A stretch of 64,000 bases of DNA, from contig NC_133386.1 of assembly GCF_047511655.1 (NCBI RefSeq), positions 125,731,866 through 125,795,865 on the forward strand. Reading direction: 5' to 3'. This document shows positions 22,769 to 35,377 of this stretch, piece after piece. The first letter of the stretch is position 1, and each line of letters begins with the position of its first letter. Under the pieces are notes generated by a model that did no database searches, had not been told where the DNA came from, and was given only the letters and a program-made list of their open reading frames with translations. Made by a program: the position numbers and the translations under genes. Source of the DNA: Castor canadensis. Lineage: Eukaryota; Chordata; Mammalia; Rodentia; Castoridae.

Positions 22769-24633
22769 TTTTTAAATTTTTTTTTGTTTTATTATTCATA
22801 TGTGCATACAAGGCTTGGGTCATTTCCACTCCGTCCCTCACCCCCTCAATATCTGGCATAAACTATTTTGCCCTGATCTCTAATTTTGTTGAAGAGAGAG
22901 TATAAGCAATAATAGGAAGGAACAAGTGTTTTTGCTTGTTGAGATAAGGATTTCCCAAACAGGGAGTTGACTCACATTAATTTCCTGTGCATGTGTGTTA
23001 CCTTCTAGGTTAATTCTTTTTAATCTAACCTTTTTTCTGGTTCCTGGTCCCCTTTTCCTATTGGCCTCAGTTGCTTTTAAGGTATGCACTTTAGTTTCTC
23101 TGCGTTAAGGGCAACAAATGCTAGCTAATTTTTTAGGTGTCTTACCTATCCTCACACCTCCCTTGTGTGCTCTCACTTTTATCATGTGCTCAAAGTCCAA
23201 TCCCCTTGTTGTGTTTGTCCTTGATCTAATGTCCACATATGAGGGAGAACATACGATTTTTGGTCTTTTGGGCCAGGCTAACCTAACTCCGAGTGATGTT
23301 CTCCAATTCCATCCATTTACTGGCAAATGATAACATTTCATTCTTCTTCATGGCTGCATAAAATTCCATTGTGTATAGATACCACATTTTCTTAATCTAT
23401 TTGTCAGTGGTGGGGCATCTTGGCTGTTTCCATAACTTGGCTACTGTGAAGAGTGCTGCAATAAACATGGGTGTGCAGGTGCCTCTGGAGTAACCTGTGT
23501 CACAGTCTTTTGGGTATATCCCCAAGAGTGGTATTGCTGGATCAAATGGTAGATCAATGTTTAGCTTTTTAAGTAGCCTCCAAATGTTTTTCCAGAGTGG
23601 TTGTACTGGTTTACATTCCCACCAGCAGTGTAAGAGGGTTCCTTTTCCCTGCATCCTTGCCAACACCTGTTGTTGGTGGTATTGCTAATGATGGCTATTC
23701 TAACAGGGGTGAGGTAGAATCTTAGTGTGGTTTTAATTTGCATTTCCTTTATTGCTAGAGATGGTGAGCATTTTTTCATATGTTTTTTGGCCATTTGAAT
23801 TTCTTCTTTTGAGAAAGTTCTGTTTAGTTCACTTGCCCATTTCTTTATTGGTTCATTAGTTTTGGGAGAATTTAGTTTTTTAAGTTCCCTATATATTCTG
23901 GTTATCAGTCCTTTGTCTGATATGTAGCTGGCCAATATTTTCTCTCACTCTGTGGGTGTTCTCTTCAGTTTAAAGACCATTTCTTTTGGTGAGCAGAAGC
24001 TTTTTAGTTTTATGAGGTCCCATTTATCTATGCTATCTCTTAGTTGCTGTGAGCTGGGGTTTCGTTGAGAAAGTTCTTACCTATACCTACTAACTCCAGA
24101 GTATTTCCTATTCTTTCCTGTATCAACTTTAGAGTTTGTGGTCTGATATTAAGATCCTTGATCCATTTTGAGTTAATCTTGGTATAGGGTGATATACATG
24201 GATCTAATTTCAGTTTTTTGCAGACTGCTAACCAGTTTTCCCAGCAGTTTTTGTTGAAGAGGCTGCTATTTCTCCATCGTATATTTTTAGCTCCTTTGTC
24301 AAAGACAAGTTGGTTTTAGTTGTGTGGCTTCATATCTGGGGCCTTTGTTCTGTTCCACTGGTTTTCATGTCTGTTTTTGTGCCAATACCATGCTGTTTTT
24401 ATCATTATTGCTTTGTAGTATAGTTTGAAGTCAGGTATTGTGATACCTCCTGCATTGTTCTTTTGACTGAGTATTGTCCTGGGTATTCGTGGCCTCTTGT
24501 GTTTCCATATAAATTTCACAGTAGATTTTTCAATCTCCTTAATGAATGTCATTGGAATTTTGATGGGAATTGCATTAAACATGTAGATTACTTTTGGGAG
24601 TATCGACATTTTTACTATGTTGATTCTACCAAA
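22769..24633 (-). mobile_element. Young-family L1, 5'-truncated, minus strand
   Basis: This is about 1.87 kb, starting at the T-rich complement of the A-tail and running through 3' UTR and ORF2 C-terminus. On the minus strand the frames 24609-24316 ('[20 protein letters not shown]', ending '...DMKPHN'), 23935-23561 and 23666-23397 ('[17 protein letters not shown]', 'IPLLGIYP') are successive segments of ORF2 downstream of the RT core. Stops and frameshifts separate them, so the copy is dead. Exact 17-bp duplications flank it. It lies within an older L1, so it is the later insertion. Confidence 0.95.
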
Positions 24634-24650
24634 TACAATGGAAAAATCTT
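24634..24650. repeat. Target-site duplication, right copy (17 bp)
   Basis: Exact partner of 22752-22768. It adjoins the 5'-truncated end of the L1. Confidence 0.95.
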
Positions 24651-25690
24651 CATGACAGTTGTCTTGGCAATGATTTCATGGATGTAGTACCAAAAGCATA
24701 AGTGACAAAACTTATTAAAAAACAAACAGCCAGGACTGCTCCTAATGAAAATCTTCAGCACATAGGAAACACTCACTAGAATGAAAAGGTAAGCTACAGG
24801 ATGGAGAAAATATTTGCAAACTATAAATCTAATGGGGAATATTCTCCAAAATACATAAGCAACTCCTATAATTAAAGTCAAAACTGTAATAACACAAAAC
24901 TTAAGACCTTGAATAAACATTTCTCCAAAGAAGGCATACAAATGCCAATAGATGTTTTAAAACACTCAATGTCACTAATCATCAGAGAAATACAAATCAA
25001 AACCATAATAAGATATCACTTCCTATTTGCCAAGTTATCTATTATTTAAAAAATGAAGCATAACAGGTGTTGGAGAAGATCTGGAGAAATTGGAATCCTT
25101 GCACACCATTGAAGAGCATGCAAAATGGTTAATTAACCATGGAAAACAAAAACTTGAAAATAGCACTACTATACTATCTTGTGATGCTATCTCTGGCTAA
25201 TTTTATCCAATAGTTGAAGTTAGAAGCTGGATATAAGAGAAGAGATATCTGCACTCTCATTCATTACAGCATTATTTACAATGCACAAAGTGTAGAAACA
25301 GCATAAATATCCATTAATGAATGAATGGATAAGAAAACATGGTATATAAATACAATGGAGCACTACTCAGTCCCACAAGGAATAAAGTTTGCAATATGAA
25401 GCAACGTGAATAAACCTGAAGTCATTATGCTCAATGAAATGCATCAGTCACAGAATCACATCCTCATTTTCCTGCAAATAAGGTGACTAAAATGGTTTAA
25501 TTAATAGAATCAGAGTGAAATAGTGATTATTAGGGGTTGGGGAAAAGAGAGAAGAAGGAGATACTAGTCAACAAGCATGAAATTTCAGATGGATAAATTC
25601 TAGAGATATGCTGTATAATATTGTACCCACAGTAAATGACATTGTTCAGCACATTGATTTAAAAATTGTTCTTACCATAATAAAATAAAA
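24651..25690 (+). mobile_element. Old L1 ORF2 C-terminal part and 3' UTR
   Basis: 'gatttcatggatgtagtacc', 'aagcaactcctataattaaa', 'cactaatcatcagagaaata', 'gcataacaggtgttggaga' and the 3' UTR 'gaatcagagtgaaatagtg' follow old L1 in sense. It is the continuation of the old copy at 22185-22768. The 3' end is near 25690 in A-rich sequence. Confidence 0.75.
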
Positions 25691-25779
25691 ATTTAAATTC
25701 CATTAAATATGTTAATGGAATTAAAGTACTAGACTAGAAAATATCCAATACAAAGTGAAGGAGGAACAGGGATACAAAG

Positions 25780-26005
25780 TAGTAATGAGATATTAAAAAT
25801 AAAACCCCAAATGACAAATGTAGATCCAAACATGTCAATAATGACACTGTATGTCAATGACTTAAGCAACTCAATAAAATGTTGGAGATTGGCAAACTCA
25901 ATTTAAAAAGAGAAATCTAATTATATTTTATCTCTATAGAAGACACACTTTAGATTCAAGATGTGTGTAATTAAATGTAAAGGATTTGTAAAGGATATAT
26001 TCTGT
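25780..26005 (+). mobile_element. Second old L1 fragment (start of ORF2)
   Basis: 'acactgtatgtcaatgactt', 'actcaataaaatgttggag' and 'agaagacacactttagattc' follow the beginning of the ORF2 endonuclease domain. It comes after an L1 3' end, so it belongs to a different copy or a rearranged one. Confidence 0.55.
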
Positions 26006-26963
26006 AAGCATAACTGTGAGTGTATTGGAGTACCTGTGTGCTATTATGTTATAAACTTCTTGGGCCTTTCTTGTTCCTTTGTCAATTAATTTTCCTTTGC
26101 TTTGCCTTAAATATCACTTACAATACATTTGTATTCCTATGGGATAGTTCTGCACTGCCAATTCCTAAAGAAAACCCCCTAAATCAAGACCATAATCTTG
26201 TCATTTTCAGAGAATATTTAGGCTTTCTTGATGCTATTAAATACAATCACAATTAAATAAACAATTATATAATTTATTTGTGATCGCTCTCTCATTTCAT
26301 ATAAAGGAACCTATTGAAAGTAAGTAATGAGTTCTTCCTATATTCCCAGCATCCAACTGTGTATATTTTAGCTAGCTTTATTGAAATGAGTGAATAAAAC
26401 ACTATGGAAACATCCCAGAATCTACAGAAAATTTACCTGGAGTGTATAAATGCCAGCATTCTTCTCTGATTTCCATGGGCTACAAAATGAGTACATGGGA
26501 GTTCTTCATAGGTAATGTTTCTTAAAGAGCCATCTATAGAATAGTTGTGTTAGAATCAATGGAGATGGTGATAAAATACAGGTTCCCAAGCTCTTCCCTA
26601 GAACTTTGTTTGTTATTAATCAGAGTGGACCTGTGCATCTCCATGTTATATAAACATCATGTTATCCCTTCAATTTACCTGTACTGCATGTGCTTACATT
26701 ACTTTAGATGATCAAATAATGTTGCTAAGTCTGGACTAAAGAATGAGCACAAGCCAGAGAGAAAAAAGAAGGGGAAAAAGACATTCAGGGCAGAAACTAA
26801 CTTGGCATATTTATGAGTAGGAGTGTATAGCTAAAGCTACAATGCAAAGATGAATTAGGGCATGAGAAGAGGCTTCAGTAATAGGCATTCTCCAAGTCAC
26901 AAACACTTGGAGTGTCACAAGCAGATATTTAAATGCCAGCTCATGGATTTCACACAAATGTAC
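26006..26963. other. Unique non-coding DNA
   Basis: No gene was recognised. This is the left flank of the largest L1. Confidence 0.5.
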
Positions 26964-26981
26964 AAAAAATTTCAGTCCTAG
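26964..26981. repeat. Target-site duplication, left copy (18 bp)
   Basis: 'aaaaaatttcagtcctag' matches 31118-31135 at 17 of 18 positions. Confidence 0.9.
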
Positions 26982-29900
26982 GCAGCACCAAACTACAGGA
27001 AAAGAAAAAGCAAGAAAGTAGAGAGTAACCTCAACTTAGGTACACACAATCAAACCTTCAAACAACTAAGACAAATAAATGACAGGAATCACTACATACC
27101 TATCAATACTAACACTTGATGTTAACAGACTTAATTCATGCATCAAAAGGCACCACTCGATGAAATGGATTAAAGGAAGATCCAACAATTTGTTGCTTAC
27201 AGGAGACCCATCTCACTGACAGAAATAAGCATAGGCTTAGGATGAAAGGCTGGAAGAAGATTTACCAAGCCAATGGCCCCTGAAAACAGGCAGGAGTGGC
27301 AATAATTATCTCTGACAAAGTAGACTTCAAAACTACATTGATCAAACAAGATAAAGAAGGACATTTCATACTAATAAAAGGGGAAATAGATCAAAAGGAA
27401 ATAATAATTATCAACCTATATGCAGCCAATGTCAATGCACCCAATTTCATCAAACATACTCTGAAAGACCTAAAAGCATATATTAACAACAACACAGTGG
27501 TTGTAGAAGACTTTAACACCCCATTATCATCAATAGATAGGTCATCCAAACAAAAAAATCAATAAAGAAATCCAAGATCTAAAATATACAATAGATCAAA
27601 TGGGCCTACATGATGTCTACAGAACAATTCTTCCAACTTCTACACAATATACGTTCTTCTCAGCAGCCCATGGAACCTTCTTCAAAATAGATCATATCTT
27701 AGGGCACAAAGCAAGCCACAGCAAATATAAGAAAATAGAAATTATACTGTGCATACTATCTGATCACAATGCAATAAAACTAGAACTCAACAACAAAAGT
27801 AAAGACAAAAAACTTGCAAACAGCTGGAAACTATATAACTCATTACTTAATGAACAATGGGTCATTGATGAAATAAAAGAGGAAATTAAAAAGTTCCTGG
27901 AAGTCAATGAAAATGAAAACACAACCTACTGGAACCGATGGGACACAGCAAAGGCAGTCCTGAGAGGAAAGTTTATAGCCATGAGTGCATATATTAAAAA
28001 GACTGAAAGATCCCAAATCAATGACCTAATGATACATCTCAAACTCCTAGAAAAACAAGAACAAGCAAATCCCAAAACAAATTGGAGAGAAATAATAAAA
28101 ATGAGAGCTGAACACAACAAAATAGAAACCAAAAAAACCATACAAAGAATTAATGAAACAAAAAGTTGGTTCTTGGAAAAAATAAACAAGATTGATAGAC
28201 CCCTGGCAAACCTGACTAAAATGAGAGGAGAAAAAACCCAAATTAGTAGAATCAGAAATGCAAAAGGGGAGATAAAACAAACACCATGGAAGTCCAGGAA
28301 ATCATCAGAGACTACTTTGAGAACCTATATTCAAATAAATTTGAAAATCTTAAAGAAATGGACAGATTTCTAGATACATATGATCATCTAAAACTGAACC
28401 AAGAGGAAATTAATCACCTGAATAGATCTATAATACAAAATGAAATTGAAGCAGCAATCAAGAGTCTCCTCAAAAAGAAAAGTACAGGACCTGATGGATT
28501 CTCTGCTGAATTCTATCAGACTTTTAAAGAAGAACTGATACCAACCCTAATTAAACCGTTCCAGGAAATAGAAAGGGAAGGAAAACTGTTGAACACATTT
28601 TATGAAGCCAGTATTACACTTATCCCAAAAGACACCTCGAAAAAGGTGAACTATAGGCCAATCTCCTTAACAAACATTAATGTAAAAATTCACAACAAAA
28701 TAATGGCAAACCGAATTCAACAACACATCAAAAAGGTCATTCACTATGACCAAGTAGACATCATCCCAGGGATGCAGGGGTGGTTCAACATACAAAAATC
28801 AATAAACGTAATAAACCACATTAACAGAAGCAAAGACAAAAACCACTTGATCATCTCAATAGATGTAGAAAAAGCCTTTGATAAGATCCAACGCCATTTC
28901 ATGATAAAAGCTCTAAGAAAACTAGTAATAGGAGGAAAGTACCTCAACATTATAAAAGTTATATATGACAAACCTACAGCCAGCATTATATTTAACAGAG
29001 AAAAACTGAAACTATTCCCTCTAAAATCAGGAACTACACAAGGAGGCCCACTATCTCCACTCCTATTCAACATAGTACTGGAATTCCTAGCCTAGCGTCA
29101 AAAAAAATCAAATACCTAGGTGTAAACCTAACAAAAGATGTGAACGACCTCTACAAGGAAAACTATAAACTTCTGAAGAAAGAGATTGAGGAAGACTATA
29201 GAAAGTGGAGAGATCTCCCATGCTCATGGATTGGTAGAATCAACATAGTAAAAATGTCAATACTCCCAAAAGTAATCTACATGTTTAATGCAATTCCCAT
29301 CAAAATTCCAATGACATTCATTAAAGAGATTGAAAAATCTACTGTGAAATTTATATGGAAACACAAGAGGCCACGAATAGCCAAGACAACACTCAGTCAA
29401 AAGAACAATGTTGGAGGTATCACAATACCTGACTTCAAACTATACTACAAAGCAATAACGATAAAAACTGCATGGTACTGGCACAAAAACAGACATGAAG
29501 ACCAGTGGAACAGAATAAAGTCCCCGGATATGAAGCCACACAACTAAAACCAACTTGTCTTTGACAAAGGAGCTAAAAATATACGATGGAGAAATAGCAG
29601 CCTCTTCAACAAAAACTGCTGGGAAAACTGGTTAGCAGTCTGCAAAAAACTGAAATTAGATCCATGTATATCACTCTATACCAAGATTAACTCAAAATGG
29701 ATCAAGGATCTTAATATCAGACCACAAACTCTAAAGTTGATACAGGAAAGAATAGGAAATACTCTGGAGTTAGTAGGTATAGGTAAGAACTTTCTCAATG
29801 GAACCCCAGCAGGACAGCAACTAAGAGATATAGATAAATGGGGCTTCATAAAACTGAAAAGCTTCTGCTCATCAAAAGAAATGGTTTCTAAACTGAAGAG

Positions 29901-31117
29901 AACACCCACAGAGTGGGAGAAAATATTTGCCAGCTATACATCAGACAAAGGACTGATAACCAGAATATATAGGGAACTTAAAAAACTAAATTCTCCCAAA
30001 ACTAATGAACCAATAAAGAAATGGGCAAGTGAACTAAACAGAACTTTCTCAAAAGAAGAAATTCAAATGGCCAAAAAACACATGAAAAAAATGCTCACCA
30101 TTCCTAGCAATAAAGGAAATGCAAATTAAAACCACACTAAGATTCCACTTCACCCCTGTTAGAATAGCCATCATTAGCAACACCACTAACAACAGGTGTT
30201 GGCGAGGATGTGGGGAAAAAGGAACCCTCTTGCCCTGCTGGTGGGAATGTAAACTAGTACAACCACTCTGGAAAAACATTTGGAGGGTACTTAAAGCTAA
30301 ACATTGATCTACCACTTGATCTAGCAATAACACTCTTGGGATATACCCAAAAGACAGTGACACAGGTTACTCCAGAGGCACCTGCACACCCATGTTTATT
30401 GCAGCACTATTCACAATATCCAAGTTATGGAAATAGCCAAGATGTCTCACTACTGATGAATGGATCAAGAAAATGTGGTATCTATACACAATGGAATTTT
30501 ATGCAGCCATAAAGAAGAACAAAATGTTATCATTCACTGGTAAATGGATGGAATTGGAGAACATCATTCTGAGTGAGGTTAGCCTGGCCCAAAAGACCAA
30601 AAATCGTATGTTCTCCTTCATATGTGGACATTAGATCAAGGGCAAACACTACAAGGGGATTGGACTTTGAGCACATGATAAAAGTGAGAGCACACAAGGG
30701 AGGTGTGAGGATAGGTAAGACACCTAAAAAATTAGCTAGCATTTGTTGCCATTAACACAGAGAAACTAAAGCAGATGCCTTAAAAGCAACTGAGGCCAAT
30801 AGGAAAAGGGGACCAGGAACTAGAGAAAAGGTTAGATTAAAAAGAATTAACCTAGAAGGTAGCAGACACGCACAGGAAATTAATGTGAGTCAACTCCCTG
30901 TATAGCTATCCTTATCTCAACTGGCAAAAACCCTTGTTCATTCCTATTAATGCTTATACTCTCTCTTCCACAAAATTACATATAAGGACAAAATAGTTTC
31001 TGCTGGGTATTGAGGGGCAGGGGGCGGAGTGGATGGTAAGGGAGGAGCTGGGGGCAGCGGGGAGAAATGACCCAAGCATTGTATGCACATATGAATAATA
31101 AAACAATAAAAATTAAA
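26982..31117 (+). mobile_element. Largest L1 copy, ORF2 plus 3' UTR, 5'-truncated and internally deleted
   Basis: About 4.1 kb. L1 ORF2 encodes an AP-type endonuclease and a reverse transcriptase that copy L1 RNA into the genome. The copy starts just upstream of ORF2; ORF1 and the 5' UTR are missing. ORF2 is broken across frames: 27296-27565 (endonuclease, 'GVAIIISDKVDFKTT'-type start), 27600-28373 (ends endonuclease; '[18 protein letters not shown]', '[11 protein letters not shown]'), 28286-29095 (RT: '[19 protein letters not shown]', '[10 protein letters not shown]', '[18 protein letters not shown]'), 29140-29547 and 29737-30129 (C-terminal). The region between 'LEFLA' and '[10 protein letters not shown]' is missing at about 29093-29104. 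The 3' UTR has the G-rich tract (31009-31063), an AATAAA-type signal and an A-rich tail. An 18-bp duplication flanks it. It is not active. Confidence 0.95.
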
Positions 31118-31135
31118 AAAAAATTTCAGTTCTAG
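31118..31135. repeat. Target-site duplication, right copy (18 bp)
   Basis: 'aaaaaatttcagttctag', one mismatch to 26964-26981. It follows directly on the A-tail. Confidence 0.9.
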
Positions 31136-31254
31136 ACCCAAAAGGCAGGACTTGCTTTCAACTCTAACCATTGATACACATGACCAGGCAGAACTCAAAA
31201 GAACAATTCAGCAAACCCTTGTAATTAAGAGATACTCCTTTCCAGAAGAAACTT

Positions 31255-31395
31255 TTGAGCCCTTACAAACACCTCACTTAATAGTAAGGGAAATGTTTCT
31301 GAGAGAAGTCATTTTCCCAGAGTGGAACAAGGTTGCTTTTGGAATAGCTGGGATTAAAACCAGATATTTTAACTCCTTACCAGTGCTTTGACTTG
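31255..31395 (-). repeat. MIR SINE, minus
   Basis: 'tttctgagagaagtcatttt', 'gaatagctgggattaaaacc' and 'taactccttaccagtgcttt' match the antisense MIR pattern (agctgggattcgaaccc ... ctccagagcccatgct). Confidence 0.6.
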
Positions 31396-32560
31396 TATAT
31401 TAGTCCCAAGTAAGCAATTATTTGCATTTATATCTCAACTGACAGTGAAAGTTTTTTGGAACTAAGAGTGCTGGTTCCAGTGCTGCCAAAACTGCCCCAT
31501 TTAGTTATGATTTACACGACTGTCTAAGCCACTTCCACCTTATGTAAGTTTTTCATACTTTGAACTTATCCTTTCAGGCTTATTCCTGCAAAAGGAAAAC
31601 TTTTCATTATGTTGAAATAAAGTAAAAAATCTATTGAGACTGAGTATTTATGCAATCTAAGTATAATATATATTCTATTTTGTATGTGTATGTATATACA
31701 TATTAGTAATAAATGCTCATACAACTCTATCAATAATATATCTTGTGCAAATTAGTGTCTGAATTAATGTTGTGTGGCTAGAGCTAGAAAAAAGTAGCCT
31801 ATTTTATTACATAATAAAATGTTTTTAATTGTTGGAGTAGAACAGCTTTATTACATACCATTACTTTTAGAAACACTAGTCTTTTCAATGATCAAAAAAA
31901 TGTTATCAGTCATACAAGAGTGAAAATAAACTAAAGAATAACACTCCTGAAAGGGACGAAGAAAGTGAGATAAAGTGACACAAGTACAGTTTTAAATACA
32001 AAATGGAACACAATTAAGGAATAGATTCATAGTAGACCTTCCACAAAATTTAGCTTTTTGAAGTCAGTTGTTTATATCAAGGGCTTTGAAGTGTTAGCTT
32101 GTATTTATATTTTAATTCAGAAATGAGGATGTCTATAAAATTACTAAACCAAATTTCAACAAAATAAAGCTAAACTCACTTCCCTTCATTACTTTGTTGT
32201 TTTAATCAAGGACACTTATGATGTGCTGTGTATAAGTCAGACTTTACATTTAACATCAGATACAACTATTTATAGGAAGAAACATATTTCTACATTAATG
32301 TGTCAGTCCTTTTACAAAAGTAGACACCCATATCTGCATATGAAGCTTGATGAGAACTACTATTTGTTAGGAATGGTTTATAATATCATTGTTCATAATA
32401 TAATGCCTCCTAATAATAATGGTTCAAAAATAATTATCATGAAATTAAGTAATTAAGTATAGTTAATTTCCTATATTCTTGTCACCCTTAAGTTTTATGC
32501 TTAATCTTCTCTTTCCTGGGACTGTCTGCATGTATTTATTCATTTTGTTAAATTCAAGAA
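31396..32560. other. Unique AT-rich non-coding DNA
   Basis: No gene or clear repeat was recognised. The 77-codon frame at 32223-32456 has no family features. Confidence 0.5.
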
Positions 32561-32562
32561 AT

Positions 32563-32846
32563 ATTTAGCTAGGCGCCAGTGGCTCATGCCTATAACCCTA
32601 GCTACTTGGGTGACTCAGATCAGAAGAGTCAGTTTGAGGTAGCCCAGGCAAAAAATGTTTGTGAGACCCCATTGCAACTGAAAAAAAGCTTGTTATCACT
32701 GTCATCGCACTGAGAACAGGAAGGTTAAAATAGTAAGATAGTGGTCCAGGCTGGCCTGAGAATAATCAGAGCAAAAGGGCTAGAGTCATGGCTCAGGTGG
32801 TACAGTGAGAACCCCTGAGTTCAAACCCCAGTACCACCAAAATATT
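32563..32846 (+). repeat. Dimeric SINE: B1-like head and ID-like tail
   Basis: The first unit ('aggcgccagtggctcatgcc', 'ataaccctagctacttggg', 'agcccaggcaaaaaatg', 'tgagaccccattgcaactg', A-rich linker) resembles a 7SL/B1-type monomer. The last unit ('agtcatggctcaggtggtac', 'gagttcaaaccccagtacc', about 32783-32838) is ID-like, with the tRNA-Ala-type B-box 'gttcaaacccc'. B1-ID fusion SINEs of this build occur in some rodent lineages. Assigning it to castorimorphs is my inference. Confidence 0.75.
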
Positions 32847-33605
32847 TTATTGGATGACTACTGTGTGTCAAGCACCATGTCCTTGTTGCTATGGAGTAAA
32901 TGTTTTGATGGGGAGACATGCATTAAATGAGTAGCCAAATGGAAACTTTGTGGAATTCAGGTTTGTTTTTCATTTATGAAATAGAACGTCTTTGTCCTCT
33001 TTCTTCTATAAGTCAAATGAGATGATATTGTTGTCAAAAAGTTGAAAGTGACTAGAAAATAATTCAACAAGTAGATATTGAAAAGATCATATTAACAAGA
33101 TTTAGCTTCTTTCTACTTTGCTTATGAAGCATGCAAAATGTTGAGTAGAAATTTATCTTAAAGTAGCTTTGGTTGGAATGGTAAAACAACCTAGAACAGA
33201 GGTATAGGCCCTTTGGGTGGAATGTTTGTGCTGATAATGGCCAGTAGGTGAAAATTCACGTAGAATGATTTGTCACATAAGTACATACCGCCAAGATGAT
33301 TTTGATTTGCTTGTGAACTGTGCCATTAACATCATTGTCCAAAGTCTGAATGATTATGTCATGAATCTCTAATCAAGAAGGTATAATCTATATTACACCA
33401 TAGCCTCAAGTACTATCGTTAATTATGGGTTGCATAGTAAAAAATTAGGCAGAAAAGTCTCACAGTGGGAATTGACTAAAAATGTTGGAAAGCTGAGGTT
33501 AGAAGTTTTTGATAAGGGTCAATATAAAGTCCCAAACTCTCTGTGCCTGACCTTTGTTATCACATGTTGTCATTAGGCATGAGCTAAGTAAAAGACTTCC
33601 TTAAA
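32847..33605. other. Mostly unique DNA; possible L2 end at its left
   Basis: 32850-32935 ('gactactgtgtgtcaagcac' onward) looks like an antisense L2 3' end. The rest is unassigned. Confidence 0.4.
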
Positions 33606-33609
33606 ATGT

Positions 33610-34155
33610 GATGTCATCTTTGAATAGTGGAAAAGGGAAGCTTAGAAGGGAGAAAAGAAAGCATAGGGTGGTTGATGTACTTCCTACACAAAGATTAATG
33701 TAGAGTTTAAAATCTATTGAAATCACTATAAGAAGAGGACTAAGGTAGAAAGGAGGAAAATAGAGCAGAATGAACGAATTCTGTTGTATGTACATGGAAA
33801 TGTCACAATGAAAGAACCTGTATAGCTACTTAAACAAATTAAAATGTCATTTTTTGAAAATAAAAACAGAACAGGAAGGCAAAACAGTCCTCTCTGTGGT
33901 GTAAGTACCAGTGGGAGAGAAGAGGATATAAGGAAAGGAGACAGGAGGGGGAGTAGGGTGGAAATATTCTGTACACATGTATGTAAATAGAAAAATGAGA
34001 CTTGTTGAAACTCTTCCAGGAATGAGGAGGGAGGAAAAACAAAGGAGAATAATGGTGGAGGTGAATTCAACTATGATATATTGTAAGAAGGTTTTGTCAA
34101 TGTCACAATGTACTCTTGGTACAACAAAAATAAAAAATAAATTACATTAAAAAAG
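33610..34155 (+). mobile_element. L1 3' UTR, intermediate-age family
   Basis: Landmarks are 'agaagaggactaaggtaga', 'acatggaaatgtcacaatg', 'tgtacacatgtatgtaaata', 'actcttccaggaatgagg', 'ggtgaattcaactatgatat', 'caatgtactcttggtacaac' and an A-rich tail. The same series occurs at 46.0-46.45 kb and, reversed, at 49.3-49.75 kb. It differs from the young family's G-rich end, so it is a separate L1 family. Strongly 5'-truncated. Confidence 0.75.
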
Positions 34156-35374
34156 AAAATTCCAAAAAAGAAGGCTCACAGTTCCATGTGTCAGGATGAA
34201 CTAATACTGGGGTATAAAATATGATTGTACAGAAGTGTTGAAATTCCCATAAAGACATATAAAAGAAAAAAGAAAGCATGGGGTGAGAAAACTCTAATGA
34301 ATGCTGAATTAGGATGAAGATAGAACGCTTTTACCCCAGCATCTCTTCCAATTGAGGGTGGTGCATGATTGCCCTGGAAAACTGCAAGAAGATTTGAGGA
34401 ATGGAATTGTACAGTTCCTGTTAAATGACATTGATGCATTGGAGAAAGCAAATAAAAGTTTGTGGGTGACTCATCTATAGTTGAAGACAACAGGTAAAAG
34501 CCAAAGGGCCTCTTAGGAAACATATAAGAGACTTTTATTTACTAAAGTCCAGAAAAAGCTGAGGATTAGCCTAGGGAATTAATTATGAGAATGACAGTGC
34601 TCCAAGAAGTTTGACTTTTTAGTCCCACTATGTCTACTAGGCCAAGGTCACTGTTGTGCATGAAAAGTTGTGAGACTCTGAGATTTAGGATGAAGTCACA
34701 GAAATGGATATTCTTGATATTCTACATCATCTGGAATCTGTGCCCACAGGAGGACCCATTTCTCCCTGCTAGAAACGAATACTTCCTGACTTCCCTTTGC
34801 TAGAAGACCATGCTAATGACTTTACCAGGAAAATTAGTATCTGCTCCCTTTCAGATCTACTCTTCACTTCTCTTCCTGACTATGTGACTAATAACAATGA
34901 TCAAATCACAACATAACTAAGTGCAGGGAAGTGCTAGATCTATAAAGTATATAAGGACACATTGTGCTGAAGGAGATACAGAGCCTGCATATACAGGCAG
35001 GATCCACAGTCTGATCAGGTGCTAAGGAACCTCTTAAAGGAAGGGTCTCTGCAAATAGGTAAGTCAGCTTGGTCAGAGGATGTATGAGGTAACAGTGACA
35101 GTAGTGTAGATTGAGTAATAGAGAGGTTGAGCGTGTGTTGCAAGATCAGACTCAACAGTGGAGGCTGCAGCTGGTCTCACTACATTCCTCTCAGGCTGTT
35201 GCTTAGGAAAAGACACCAGCCAGAATCATGGAAGAGTTGTCTCTATAGCTTATAATTAAACTAGGAAGATATTAGTACATAATAATACTTGAGGTTATCA
35301 TTATTTCTTCTTATTATTATTTAAATAAGACACCTGATTCATGACATTTTATGAAATAAAAATTTTCATAGAAA
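34156..35374. other. Unique non-coding DNA
   Basis: No gene or known repeat was recognised. The 110-codon minus frame at 34191-34523 has no domain I can name. Confidence 0.45.
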
Positions 35375-35377
35375 GTC

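Noticed and set aside
27296-29547. Long plus-strand ORFs as host genes
   Set aside because: They are consecutive pieces of L1 ORF2 (endonuclease and RT motifs) in shifting frames inside an element with flanking duplications.
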